Of a stretch of DNA of 64,000 bases, positions 1-12,290 are shown one piece after another. Numbering within the stretch: position 1 is the stretch's first letter; the number at the start of each line of letters is the position of its first letter. The translations under genes and the position numbers were made by a program. Location: positions 1,916,001 through 1,980,000 of the forward strand of contig NC_066597.1 in the NCBI RefSeq assembly GCF_905475345.1. Direction: 5' to 3'. The notes beneath the pieces were generated by a model, which saw nothing but the letters and a program-made list of their open reading frames with translations, was not told the DNA's origin and did no database searches. This DNA comes from Vespula vulgaris (taxonomy: Eukaryota; Arthropoda; Insecta; Hymenoptera; Vespidae).

Positions 1-620
1 CTACCTACGATCCTGCGTCCGTGCTGTGTGTCTATGCGCAGCACACACACACACACGAGCGCGCGATATCGAGCGTTTAAAGATTCCACCAATTTAAACG
101 GTGACGAGCATACCGTCAGCCTTCAGTCTTTCTCGATTTCCTGAACCACGAGCACATACTAGTTCTGACGCAGTTAAAAAAGAAAAAGAAAAAAAAATCA
201 CCACGACTTTTTAGAATGATTTCAAACGCAAAATACGAAGGAAAAACTTTCCCGGCAAAATAAATAGTCTGCAAAAAACAAAACCAAAAAAAAAACAGGG
301 AAAGGAAGAAAAAAATTAATAAGAGGAAGGAAAAATAATTCAAAGTGTCTGTTTACTTAGAATCGAACGAAAGCATGCTACGAAAGTGGAGCCTCGACTC
401 GAGAATGGTAGTTAAAAACGTGCTTTGTAAAATCAACGTAGGAACTGAATGTGTTTCATCGTTTTGATACTTGTCGGGACTGTTTAAAATGCTTCTATTA
501 TTGCGTCAGACGCGACAGAAATAAGTTAGATTATGCATTGAGGATGTAACAAGCGGAATAAATAATTACATTCAAATTAAAAACACCGATGTTATTGTTT
601 GTTCTGTTTTATAGAAGGCG
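1..620 (+). other. Upstream/intronic sequence 5' of the SARM1 coding exon
   Basis: No coding exon is recognised here. A short CA-rich and CG-containing stretch lies at 30-70, followed by A-rich low-complexity sequence at 175-340. The last bases before the start codon read as an acceptor (ttttatag at about 607-614) followed by AAGGCG and then ATG. The 621 ATG therefore probably sits just inside a spliced exon whose upstream partner lies further 5', possibly outside the window. A TAG in frame at 612-614 is removed if that acceptor is used, so a longer N-terminus from upstream exons is possible. Confidence 0.5.
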
Positions 621-3232
621 ATGGCGGCACAACAACAACGTCAGACAGTAACTTCCTCGGGGATTTATAATCACGAGAAACACATGGCTTCGAGCTCGCA
701 GTCGAGTATAACGATAGCATCGAAAGGGGTGACATCAAAATCATCGATGATTAGTGCAGCTAACGCGGTAAATCAATTGATGAATGGTATGAGGCCAGCG
801 GAGGATGAACTTCTTTCGTTGCCATTGGACGATCTGGATTTGTTATGTTCCAAGTCAAATCCGCAGGACGTTGATCGTGCGATTGCCAAGTACTGCGGTT
901 TCTTGGATAGTTTCGTCGAACGTTTGAAGGCCAACGAAGGAAAGAACGGAAAAGCGCCGTTGTTGTTGAACAGGGTTAACGAGATCATCAGAAAGGCTTG
1001 GGCAGTACCCACTCATGGCCACGAACTTGGTTATACATTGTGTAACACCCTTAGAACGAGAGGTGGTCTAGATTTGTTGATGTCGAATTGCATTGCGAGC
1101 GATCACGAGTTACAGTTTTCTTCGGCGAGGTTGTTGGAGCAATGTTTGACCACTGAAAATCGTGCCCACGTGGTCGAGCATGGCCTTGAGAAGGTCGTCA
1201 ACGTGGCTTGTGTATGCACGAAGAATGCCAACTCCGTGGATCATTCTAGAGTGGGTACCGGTATCTTGGAACATTTGTTCAAGCACAGTGAGGGTACCTG
1301 TAGCGACGTTATCAGACTTGGTGGTTTGGACGCGGTCTTGTTCGAGTGTAGAAAGAACGACGTGGAGACGTTGAGACACTGTGCTGGGGCATTAGCCAAT
1401 TTGTCACTTTACGGTGGTGCTGAAAATCAAGAAGCTATGATCAAGAGGAAGGTACCCATGTGGCTCTTCCCACTTGCCTTTCATAACGACGACAATATAA
1501 AGTATTACGCTTGCCTAGCGATCGCAGTTTTAGTAGCCAATAAAGAAATCGAGGCGGCCGTTTTAAAATCCGGTACGCTTGACTTAGTCGAGCCGTTCGT
1601 TACATCACATAATCCTTACGAATTCGCTAAATCGAATCTGGCCCATGCCCATGGACAAAGTAAAAATTGGTTGGAGAGATTAGTACCTGTGTTAAGTTCG
1701 AAAAGAGAGGAGGCCAGGAACCTCGCCGCTTTTCACTTTTGCATGGAAGCTGGTATCAAGAAACAACAAGGCAATACCGAGATATTCCGTGCGATAGGAG
1801 CGATCGAACCATTGAAGAAAGTCGCCAGTTGTCCAAATGCAATAGCCTCCAAATACGCCGCTCAAGCTTTGCGTTTGATAGGGGAAGAAATACCACATAA
1901 ACTCAGTCAACAGGTACCACTTTGGTCTACGGAAGATGTTAGAGAATGGGTCAAACAAATAGGCTTTGCCGAGTGTGCTACAAATTTTGTTGAAAGTAGA
2001 GTGGACGGTGATCTTTTGCTACAATTGACCGAGGAGAATCTCAAGGAGGACATTGGTTTGACGAATGGCATTAGAAGGAGACGTTTTACACGGGAATTAC
2101 AAAATTTGAAAAAAATGGCAGATTACAGTAGCAGGGATACTGGAAATTTAAATAGTTTTTTGCAATCGATCGGTCAAGAATTTTCGATATATACTTATAG
2201 TATGCTCAACGCTGGCGTTGACAAAGATTCTATCAGGAATCTGTCGGAGGATCAATTATTGACCGAGTGTGGTATAGCGAATAGTATACATCGACTTAGG
2301 ATATTGGATGCCATCAAGAACATGCAACACAATCAATTCAGTTCTTGCGAAGACGAATCACCGGATAAATCTTTAGATGTATTCGTTAGTTATAGGAGAT
2401 CGAACGGATCTCAGTTAGCTAGCTTACTCAAGGTTCATTTGCAGCTACGTGGATTTTCGGTCTTTATCGACGTCGAAAGGTTAGAGGCCGGTAAATTCGA
2501 TAATAATTTGTTACAAAGTATAAGACAGGCCAAACACTTCCTCCTTGTGCTCACGCCCAAGGCTTTAGAAAGGTGTATACAGGACAACGAGTGTAAAGAC
2601 TGGGTCCATAGGGTAAGATTTCGTTTTTTCTTCTTGTTACTTTCTTTTCTTCCTTTTTTTTCTTTTTTTTTTTCCTTTTCCTTTAGATCGTCGTTTAACA
2701 ATCTCATTAAATCATTATACAGAGAAAGAACTTTAACACACGTCTTCTTCTTTTTTCTACAGGAAATTGTAGCTGCGTTGCAATCGCAGTGTAACATTAT
2801 TCCCATCATAGATAATTTTCAATGGCCTGAACCCGAAGATCTTCCTGAAGATATGCGAACGGTTTGTCACTTTAATGGCGTACGTTGGATTCATGATTAT
2901 CAAGATGCTTGCGTAGACAAATTAGAAAGGTAAGTTATACGTCTACGTAAATAAATGAGTTTGCTATTTGATTTTTATATATTATAAAAAATTAAGAAAA
3001 AGAAAAATTATATATATATATATATATATTCTTGACTTTAAGGTTTATGCGAGGTGAAATTCCTGTAAGATCTGAGTTGTCCGGAGGTATACCAAGAAGT
3101 ATAGCATCCAAGGACGTGACAGCACCTAGTACGCCAGGTAGCACAAATATGCGACAAGCACCAAATTATCAACGAATGCATAGCAATGAAAGTAGAGGTA
3201 GCGACAAGGATTCAACCGGTGGGCGAGACTGA
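621..3232 (+). CDS. Ect4: SARM1/Ect4 (ARM-SAM-SAM-TIR NAD hydrolase), short-tail isoform
   Basis: SARM1 is an NAD-cleaving enzyme and adaptor that drives axon degeneration and takes part in innate stress signalling. Exons are 621-2612, 2763-2929 and 3043-3232, giving about 782 residues. The order is an armadillo-type N-terminal region (about 60-420), SAM1 (about 433-500, beginning LWSTEDVREW), SAM2 (about 507-570) and TIR (about 584-728). The TIR starts SLDVFVSYRR and keeps the LEAGKF motif. Its Glu622 aligns with the catalytic glutamate of animal SARM1 (from family knowledge), so the enzyme looks active. The first intron (2613-2762) interrupts the TIR between WVHR and EIVAAL. This isoform ends with a short tail, RFMRGEIPV to STGGRD, then TGA. 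Splice phases agree at every junction. The start at 621 is the first ATG of this exon; longer N-termini from upstream exons are likely in this family. The gene is convergent with MyD88. Confidence 0.93.
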
Positions 3233-4100
3233 CTAGACGGCCCGCCCACAGCTATTCCAAACAGGTAATATCTCAGAATCATTGTTTTTCATTTCTATAC
3301 TTAATGAATTTATACCAATGATTAAAATAACTAACACATAACTAATTTCTATTTTCTACAGCCGGGATTATGAATCGCGATAAGACAATCACGATTTAGG
3401 TCAGTTAGTTAGATCTTTTTTTTTTTTATTAAATTGATATATATTTAAGTTGCACCACTGTGAATGGATCCTTGTTCTCCACCTATATGTTATGAAATCA
3501 TTGTTTCACGTCCATATTGTCACGCTTGTAGGTTGTAATCTTAATGCATGTTCTATGTAAATTATATCATTGTTCAAACAGTCCATTGTTCGTTATTGAT
3601 TCCTATAAAATTTGGAGTTATTATCTATCAAATATCCCTCAGTTATATAGTTACGAATGTATACTTGGATTTAGGCCTGTTGATGTAGTCTCCTTTTGAT
3701 GGCACATTTTTTTTTTTTCTTCCTTCTTCTTTTTTTGTAATAAAGCTCGTATTGCATCGTGCAATTGATGAATTTGATTTGAGATTATAAATGATGATAA
3801 TATTGAATTCATGTTCATCGTTGATTGTTGCTATGGTTTTCTCTCGATGCACAAACGTGTCAAAGTTTGATTGTCCTTCATTTGCCTTTAAACGTTTTCT
3901 ATTCTCTTTATCTAGTTTCATTTGTGTCTTTGTAAAAAATCAATGTTGCTTAAATGTATCTCGTTCAAACAATAATAATAATAATAATAATAAAAATATT
4001 ATTAATAATTAATTAATAATAGCAATGATCTGATAAACAAGATGACACACTATTAAGAATAATATCTATATATATATATGCATAATTTTTTTTATCACAG
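3233..4100 (+). other. SARM1 3' region: UTR pieces and intron before the long tail
   Basis: After the TGA at 3232 there is a donor-like CAAACAG|GTAATA near 3264 and an acceptor-like ttctacag near 3360. A possible UTR exon containing CCGGGATTATGAATCGCG follows. The rest is AT-rich non-coding sequence with an AAT run at 3969-3993. No other coding segment is recognised. Confidence 0.4.
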
Positions 4101-5079
4101 ATTTAGAAAATCGTCGAGTCCGTCCCGTTGGTTAATGGGTTTGCCACCAACGTCACCTCGATTGAAATTTGTCCACACTCATCCTGGAGGAAGTCCAGTA
4201 CCTCGCAGACCACCACGACATCCACCTTCTCCATCTACACGATCTAAATCTCTCGAGCTTTTAGATCAAGATGAGAAGAAATCTGTCTTGCCAGTCGTCA
4301 AACCTGAACCTGTGCCAAGGCCAAGATCCAAAAGTTTGGATGGTCTTTTGGATGAGGATGACGTAGTTCCGCACATAAAGACTGAAGAATTGGCTAAGGA
4401 TAACGAAGATAATGATCAAGATAACAAACATCTATGTACTAGCTGTAATGACACAAATCAAACAGAACATTGCGATTGTATTACTGATAACATAAATGTA
4501 TCTTGCAAAACACAACAATCTGAACTATCAAGTAATAAGGAAGAAACAAAGGATGATAAAAATCCATTGCCTGTTCCACGTTTAAAAACTAAAGTCTCTA
4601 ACTCGCAATTAGAAATTTCTAAAGTGTCCTCTAAGGAAGAAAAAAATGATAAAGCATCTTCGTCCTTTGAAAGAAACAACGATAAACAAGAAGACGATTC
4701 AACGTTATTGCCTAAACAAACAAATAGATGTACGAGTATAGATAATGATGAAGGAGAGTTCGAATCGTCGTGTTTAAAGGATGATCGTGAGGTGACGAAT
4801 TCTCATAAAAGGCAGCAAACCATTGAGCTTTGTGATAATAGTGTAGAACCGATACAGGAAAGACTAATGACGATAGTAAACGATAAATCAACGTTGCTCA
4901 AAGCAAAGAGCTGTGGCGCGGGATTAGATTCTAACGAAAGTGTTTCGTCCAATGATTACAAAGCTGAAATAAAGGAACAAGGCTCGTTGCTATCATTGCC
5001 GGCAGGAGCAGAGCCAAAGAGAAAAAGAAATTTCATGGACAAGTGCGTAAATAAGGTGCGGTCTTTCATAAAGAGGTAA
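4101..5079 (+). CDS. Ect4: SARM1/Ect4 alternative long C-terminal exon
   Basis: An acceptor (ttatcacag) at 4100 opens a 979-base exon in the phase left by the 2929 donor. It reads RFRKSSSPSR and ends with FIKR and TAA at 5077-5079. Joined to 621-2612 and 2763-2929 it gives about 1,045 residues. Like the short-tail exon at 3043 it begins Arg-Phe, so the two are alternative terminal exons. The tail of about 325 residues is disordered and Ser/Pro-rich. It has proline clusters (SPVPRRPPRHPP, PVPRPRSKSL) and a repeated RSKSL-x-LLD motif at two places. A long acidic, Ser/Thr-rich stretch follows, then a basic C-terminus (MDKCVNKVRSFIKR). These look like SH3-ligand and phosphorylation motifs, but that is inference. 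No enzymatic domain is visible. Confidence 0.8.
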
Positions 5080-5846
5080 ATAATCGTGACCTTGAAAATT
5101 GTGCACAAGTGATATAAAGACTTATTTTAAATAATTTTACAGTATATATTTTTTTTCTTGGTTTTTGTTTTTTTTTTTTTCTTCCTTTTTTCTTTTCTCG
5201 TTGAGACCACACCGACGTTGTATATCTTTATTCATAATTCCATCAGAACGATTCTAATTGTTGAACAATTTATGTATGTGTACAGAGAGAGAAAGACGAA
5301 GAGAGAGTATATTTAGAAATAAATAAAACAAAATAAAAGCAGAAGAAAAAAAAGATGAAAGAAGAAAAAATGATATACGAAATTTCCTGTAAATATGTTG
5401 CTGGTGGAAATATGAATACATTGAAGAGATAATAAAACTTTGTGTATAATGACAGACAGCATGAAAGTATAATGTTGTGCCTAAGATTAATGTGTCTTCG
5501 TAGAAATCAGAGCGACCACATAAACGATTTTTATCTTTCTTATTTTGAAGAAATAAAAATGTCGGTCTGCTTAATTCAGGTGCCTTTTATATTTCATTAA
5601 TGAATTGTATTATAAAACACTTAAAAATGTAGTTAGATAATATTTTAATTTGTAATACTATTTTCTATAGACAGTTATATCTTTTTTGATTATCAACCGT
5701 ACTCCTATAACGAGAGCAATATTATAAATATAAAGGTTGTTTTAAATGCAGCTAACTCTGAAAATAAAGGTGACAAATTTAACGGTAGTTATGAGATTTT
5801 TATTATTATTTGACATGTATTTTTTTTCTTTTTCTTTCTATTCTTT

Positions 5847-5881
<35 letters not shown>

Positions 5882-6687
5882 TTATACTTTACAGGCAATG
5901 TAATTAAAAAATATATATTATTCATTAAGTTTTGGTATACATTTACCAAAGTTTTGTCAAGTTAAATGACTTTTATCTTAATATACATCTCTCTCAATGG
6001 TTTCTCCAATAAATTTGATCGAAATGTTTTGTTTAATTATAATCTAATATTGATTATAAATAGATAGATAGATAGATATACAGATAAACGAATTTTTTAT
6101 TCCTTCCCTTAGAGTTTGCAAGACTTCCATCTATATATTTTTTTTTACCTTTAATTTTAACTTATTATCTACATTTCCTGTTCTTAGATCTATCTTACAA
6201 ACGAATACTATCCTACTACATGTCTTCTGTTACAAGAGGAAAAGAAAGAGAAAGAGAGACATATACTCTTTCACATATATTTTTTTCATTCACTTCATAG
6301 TCCCATTTATGCTGTATGATATTAATTATATCAAAAATATATATTTTGTAGTTTGTAATTTTTAGATTATTAAGAGTAGAGTTATAAATAATAAATATTA
6401 ATTTACTATGAATTTTCTGATATGAGGTATCAAATTGAAATATAAATATCATAGAAAAATACTTCTATTTACATTGTATTCTATCGTCAAAAGCAGCGTA
6501 GATACTCGAAGTATCAAAGTTAAGTGAAACATTCTGTATACACATACACACACACAACACACATATATATATGTATAAATGTATATATATATATATATGT
6601 ATATACATATAGTTACAAATTTGCATATTTACATATGTACATTATATAAACGAATTTTTACATAATTATTGAAAGATATTTTATCTC
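5080..6687. other. Convergent intergenic region between SARM1 and MyD88 (both 3' UTRs)
   Basis: The 3' ends of two convergent genes meet here. AATAAA-type signals for the plus strand lie at about 5318-5335 and at 5431. For the minus strand a tttatt (AATAAA on the complement) lies near 6097. The remainder is A/T-rich with TA runs at 5852-5878 and 6555-6610 and a GATA run at 6061-6078. No coding sequence is recognised. Confidence 0.5.
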
Positions 6688-8549
6688 TCATGACTTTAGC
6701 AGCATCTTCCTGAATGTCTTGATTTTTTTAAATTTCTTCTCCTTGGACTTATTTTCTTTAGATTTATTTTGGCTTATATCTGTTGAATCTATTGTAATAC
6801 CTAATGTACTTAAATTATCGAGAGATGGCAAATAAGGAATAGTTTCATGACTTTGTTCTTTAGTTTCTTGTTTTAATTTTAATTTTTTCCTTGTCCATTG
6901 TAATAAACCAATATGTCTTTCCTTTTCCAGATTGGAAACATTTAAATTTTCTTCTATACTCTTTGATAATTTTATTTGCGTAACAGAGGTTAAATTTGGT
7001 ACATTTTGTACACTCCCTTGCAATTTTTCAGATGGGACAGTATCAATATCTGGTAGATTTGTAGAATACTGAATCTTATTTTCTGCTAACGTATTATTTT
7101 GAATATCTTTTAGATGTTGCTCCTTTATATTTCCATTTTGTAATGTATTTGAAACCTGGATGGAATCTCTTAATCGTCCCCAAAAATCATATAAGCCGAC
7201 TCGAGTATAATCAAGAATAAACATATAACTAAGTTGAAGCGGTAATACACACTTTTTGTATAAACACGGTATGATTTTCCTCTGACGCTTATCTATAGAA
7301 TAAAATTTGTAAATATTGGTATATATAAGACACTTTTTTATAAATATATATACTTTAACTTTTGATACCTACCAATGCTTACGGCTTGAGCATAATTCAA
7401 AAAAAATTCATTTGCAGAACTCTTGAGAAAATTAGGAGATACTATTATGATCATTCTATTACAGCGCTCCGATATTAGAGTCATCACAGCCTCGTGTTCG
7501 AAATTAATACCTCCTATTAGATCTCTATCCTTTATACAAAGCTATAAATATTTCATATAAAAAGTTATAATATTATTTTATATTATAATATAATTTTTAA
7601 TGTTATTAATCATTCTTACTTTTATATTAAATTTTTCAAGCTTATCTATCATTTCATTTGCAAAATCAACATCTTCGTTTGCATACAAAACAAAAGCATC
7701 ATATCTTTGATTTTCTAAACCTTGTCTAATTCTATAAAGATCATCTACAAAATATAAAAAAAAATGTTAAAATAACAAATTGCAATACAAATAGATAGAA
7801 TATAATCTTAATACTAACCTACAGTCAATACTTTAGCATCAACACTTTCCTCGATCGTTTCAACTGTTGTTTGAGAGTTTTCCAGACATTTTAAATATTT
7901 TTCAGTATCCTCTTCTGTAATATCGATTATTTTTTATTTATATTTTGATTAATCTGGATTTTTTATAATTAAGATCTTTTTAGACTTTATATATCATATT
8001 ATACTTATCATTACAAATCACAAATTAATACACACATTAGTACAAATCAGCATAGTATTAATGCAGTCGCAGTATAAATACAAATACGGTATAAAAATTA
8101 CTAACCGATAAATTGCTGAGTATCATCGATAATATCCCACCTTTCCAATATAGATAGCATATTTAACAAGTTTGCAATATCATCTTTACTTTTTTTTTGT
8201 ATAACAGTGTTTAGAATAAACATAGTTGGATCAGAATGGGACGATACCAAAGGTAGAAGCTCGCCTTCTATATTTGCTAAATGTGCTAGACCTCTCCAAT
8301 CTCTATAACGCAACAACGATATAATTGATCACATTTACGACGTTAAAAAATATAGATTTGTTCATTAAATGTGAATCTAATAGTAAGTTCCATTATTCTT
8401 ACAAAACGAAAAACGCAATTAAAATCAAATAAAAATTACCTAGGTAAACCATTATCGCATGGAAGAAATTTTGTAGGATTCAATAGGTTAGAAATAGTAT
8501 TCCTAGTTCTTATCGATAGAGCCGTTAATGGTATTGTTGATAAATCCAT
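6688..8549 (-). CDS. Myd88: MyD88, death-domain and TIR adaptor of the Toll pathway
   Basis: MyD88 links Toll receptors to Tube/Pelle kinases in insect NF-kB immunity. Six exons read on the minus strand: 8440-8549, 8106-8302, 7819-7914, 7620-7746, 7373-7541 and 6688-7292, about 433 residues. Residues 1-102 hold the death domain (MDLSTIPLTALSIRTRN, then DWRGLAHLANIEGELL and LLNMLSILERWDI). An intermediate segment follows (EEDTEKYLKCLE). The TIR spans about 147-275, with box 1 RYDAFVLYANEDVDF, box 2 KDRDLIGG and box 3 YDFWGRL. A charged tail of about 150 residues ends KMLLKS. Splice phases agree except at the 7819/7746 junction. There the canonical acceptor leaves the TIR exon two bases out of frame (extra CT on the coding strand, about 7738-7742). 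Without those two bases it reads DDLYRIRQGL in frame. Likely an assembly indel, otherwise a disabled allele. Confidence 0.9.
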
Positions 8550-9599
8550 CGTTGTAATGATTAAGTTTTCGTTCACTTGTAATTAAAAAAAAAAAAACAA
8601 CAATATATATCACGTTATTAAATTCGGATAACTATATTCGACTTTATATTCCAATACGACTTTGCACATGTACTTCGCTTCTCGTGTCACGTGACACAAG
8701 TTATATCTCATAATACGTCGATGCGTTTCTAATCTAACTTAACCTCACAATTACATTACTTTTCACTCATATTATCGTCCGATTTTTCCCGTTTCCTCTT
8801 ACAATCTAATAACACTGAATTTAACCAATAATTGATATAAAAATAAAAACAGAAAGAAGGATAAAATATAACCGGAAATAAACGTATACACGTACAATAA
8901 ATTCTGCGTTATTCACACGCGACTCAATCGAACCTTATGGACTGCATATACCTTATATCATATATTAATCGCTTTTTAGAATGTACTACTCGAATAAATA
9001 AATCTATCATTTGAAATTAACTTTTATTAAAGATAAAAAAAGAAGAGATGGAGAAAATAACCTTTATGTATATTAATATTCTTTTCATAATTTTTTATTT
9101 GTTAATACGATCTTTAATACATCCTAAAGAATTATTTGTATTTAATAGCGAAAAACAAGATTGCAATTGTATTTCTTTCTTTCTTTCTTTCTTTTTTTTT
9201 TTTAATTCGTTGACCTACAAAAACAAAACGTTAAATACTTTTTAATGAAAAACAACTTTATTTCCGTTTCTCTTTTATCCTATCAAAAATGAAATTACGA
9301 CAATAACAAAGAAATCTATAATTTAATATTGTTCTTTATATCACGAAAATAAAATTACATATCGTGAAATGTTCTCTTTGTAAAAAAAATTTATCCGTCC
9401 AATTCTTCGATTATAAGTAATTATTTATGTTTTATTATTATAATTATAAATGTCAAAATAATCGTACTTGTCATTGATCCCGCGAATATTTGCCAAAGAT
9501 AGAAATAATACGCAACATGACCACAACGTGTCGCAGTATTCTCCATATTATTTGCCAACATGAAGAAGCTTATTTAAACGATTTGAAACCTTCAAAGTT
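8550..9599. other. Intergenic region between MyD88 (5' end) and U2 snRNA
   Basis: This holds the promoter side of MyD88 and the upstream control region of U2. It is plain AT-rich sequence with a CTTT run at 9174-9201. A TATTTGCCAA-like motif occurs twice (about 9487 and 9548). The second copy lies about 50 bases before the U2 start, where an insect proximal sequence element would be expected; that assignment is a guess. No coding sequence is recognised. Confidence 0.4.
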
Positions 9600-9786
9600 A
9601 TCGCTTCTCGGCCTATGGCTAAGATCAAAGTGTAGTATCTGTTCTTATCAGCTTAATATCTGATACGCTGCTCATAGAGCAGCCAGAATATTAGCTAGAT
9701 TTTTGGAACTTGGCGGAAGGCCGGGGCTTGCTCCGCCTCTGCCGGGGGTTGAGCCGGTATTGCAGTACCGCCGGATTCAGCCCGTC
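9600..9786 (+). ncRNA. U2: U2 spliceosomal snRNA
   Basis: The 5' end ATCGCTTCTCGGCC matches the U2 start. The branch-point recognition element GTGTAGTATCTG follows, then TTCTTATCAGCTTAATATC. Stem IIb is a perfect hairpin (GCTGCTC-ATA-GAGCAGC, about 9667-9683). A Sm site ATTTTTGG is at about 9700. The 3' half forms the stem III/IV elements, including CCGGTATTGCAGTACCGCCGG-type pairing. The small-loop version CGGCCTATGGCTAAG and the AAAGTG variant resemble fly U2 as I remember it. About 187 bases is a normal length for U2. The 3' end is approximate. Intact pairing suggests a functional copy. Confidence 0.93.
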
Positions 9787-10018
9787 ATAATAATTCAAAC
9801 AAAAACTACCATGAAAAAATTTTTATAATTTTTAATAATATTAATCCCTAAAAAATCTCCCATTATCGTTTATGGGAAATAACTTACATCGAATTATTTA
9901 TAATAATTATTTTTTGCTGAAAAAAAAATTGTGTAATTCAAAAACTCATTGCAATGGTTCTCAGCTTGGTTCTCAACTTTCACGTATTGTTAATTTTTTA
10001 ATATTTTATAACTGCGTA

Positions 10019-10022
<4 letters not shown>

Positions 10023-10069
<47 letters not shown>

Positions 10070-10086
10070 TATATATATATATATAC
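10023..10086. repeat. TA dinucleotide repeat
   Basis: About 64 bases of TA with two single-base slips, between U2 and CLIP-190. Confidence 0.95.
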
Positions 10087-11229
10087 AGAAAGAAAAACCC
10101 ATAGAGATCTTCAAATGGAAGGAAAACTTTATAAAAAAATTCTTAGAGAAATATTTCTATATTCCTAAGAAGCAAAAATTTGAAGTTGAAAATTTTTTGT
10201 TGTCACAAGGATTGGTCCATGAGATGAAAAGGAGTTTTATTATATAAAAAAAAAAAGAAAGAGAAGAATTGATCGGAGAGTGAATAGAATGGAGTCCTAA
10301 ACAAATAGATTTTTTTTATTTACTCACTGTGTTTCTTTCAATCGAAATCTCCTTTGATTGTTGGAATCCACTTCTCGATTTGTTGTCAATTTATTTTCGT
10401 AATAATAATAACACACACTCATTCCACACGTCAATTGTACACTCGTAATAATAACAACAATAATGATCATAAAATTTCGGTAAATGTAAAATTAAAGGAA
10501 CTTAAATTTATTTTCCAATGAGAGAGAGAAAAAGAGAGAAAGAGAGAGAGAATATAAAATATATATAACACTCATTTCAATATATATTACTTGACGTAAT
10601 ATAGTCTATATTTATATTCATTTGATACTTTTATTCTTTAAACATAAAATCTCTCGTTTTCTTTGCATAATTAATAACTCGCGATATTATTTCAACATTT
10701 ATTTAAACGATGTATAATTTACTTATATAAATTGATTTGCATATGCACGACGATTCTTATTGGAAGATACATTCATCGATACGAATCTTGGCGAGATGAG
10801 AACCAATCAGAGGACGTTAACCATGGACCAATCAGTAAGCGAGATAGAAAAATAAGGAAGAAGATGCCTTCGTTTCACGTCTCGTCGTTTGTTTTTTGTT
10901 CTTCCAGAATTTGTTTCTCTCGTTGTTGTATATATATATATACATATGTATATAGAAGATATTTCTTCATAATTTTGAATCAAGGTATATATATGTAAAG
11001 TATGTAATAAGAAATATCAACTTTTATCTTATTTGCAAAATGTTCTACGGTCGTAATACGTTCGTTGATAAACAAAATAATTTGCAATGATCGAGTTTTC
11101 TATTGTCTTTCTTATGTTTCAATCATTTTTGTTTGTATTAATTTTATTGCATTCTTATACTCTCGTAGAAACAAAACGACGATCTCTCGTTTAATAATTA
11201 GTCAATATTACGTTTGTTTCGAAAACATC

Positions 11230-11292
<63 letters not shown>
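11230..11292. repeat. TA dinucleotide repeat
   Basis: About 60 bases of TA with one G interruption, immediately upstream of the candidate CLIP-190 promoter patch. Confidence 0.95.
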
Positions 11293-11295
<3 letters not shown>

Positions 11296-11851
11296 TCGTT
11301 TAGTAGAATTCGTAAAGTAATTCACAAGTAGACCGTGACGGCGCTGTATCTCACTTCCCACTTGTTCCGAGACTAGTTGTCATCTACCTCAGCTTTTCCG
11401 TTAATCGCGAATCGAGTACCAAAGAGAATCTCGTCGGGTCGTTTCGACGAGAGAACGGCAGTGAAATAAATGTGATCGTTCTATAAATGGGAAGTGCCGA
11501 CAAAATAATACATAGAAATACATTGAAGTGTTAAGTAAGGTGAGGACATATTTTTATCGACGAACCCGAACGTGTAATCAACGTGATTGAGGTTAACCAC
11601 CGCGTAAAGAAAACTTGTCTTTTTTCTTCTCGATATTCCTTCTTATCTTTTATTATTGAAAAAGAAAAAAGAAAGAAACAAATTAAATGACGATCAAATT
11701 TCCTATATTACGATTAATAGTACGTTAAATCCATCGTATAAATTTTCGATGTTAATATTAATTTTGATAAAATGTTCTTGACGTCATTAAGAAATCATAC
11801 GAATAATATTACTTTAGACCAGTGATACATATATATGTACATCTGTATATA

Positions 11852-11858
<7 letters not shown>

Positions 11859-11904
<46 letters not shown>
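11859..11904. repeat. GA dinucleotide repeat
   Basis: About 22 GA units upstream of the first CLIP-190 coding exon. Confidence 0.95.
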
Positions 11905-11909
<5 letters not shown>

Positions 11910-12256
11910 AAGAGAGTGAGTGTTACGTGTATGTGTGTGATATACGTGCGTACATGGTTATTGTTCGATATAATATTATTATATTTGAAAAGAATATACG
12001 TAATGTTTCGTAATTTCGTCTAATCGGTAGGGTTACTCAGCCTTCTGAATTTAGAAGGAACGTTCTATATACGTGCGATCTCTCGTAAATATTGAATAGT
12101 ATATGTGCGTCATCTTTCGGTAAAAAAACGTGTATAATAATGATTACATCGTCGGTAATAAGAATACTCTAGCCGGTAAAATTTAAATATTCATTTCCAA
12201 TGTTATAAAAAACATTCATTCGCCAAGAATTTGTTTATACATACATACATACATAC

Positions 12257-12290
<34 letters not shown>

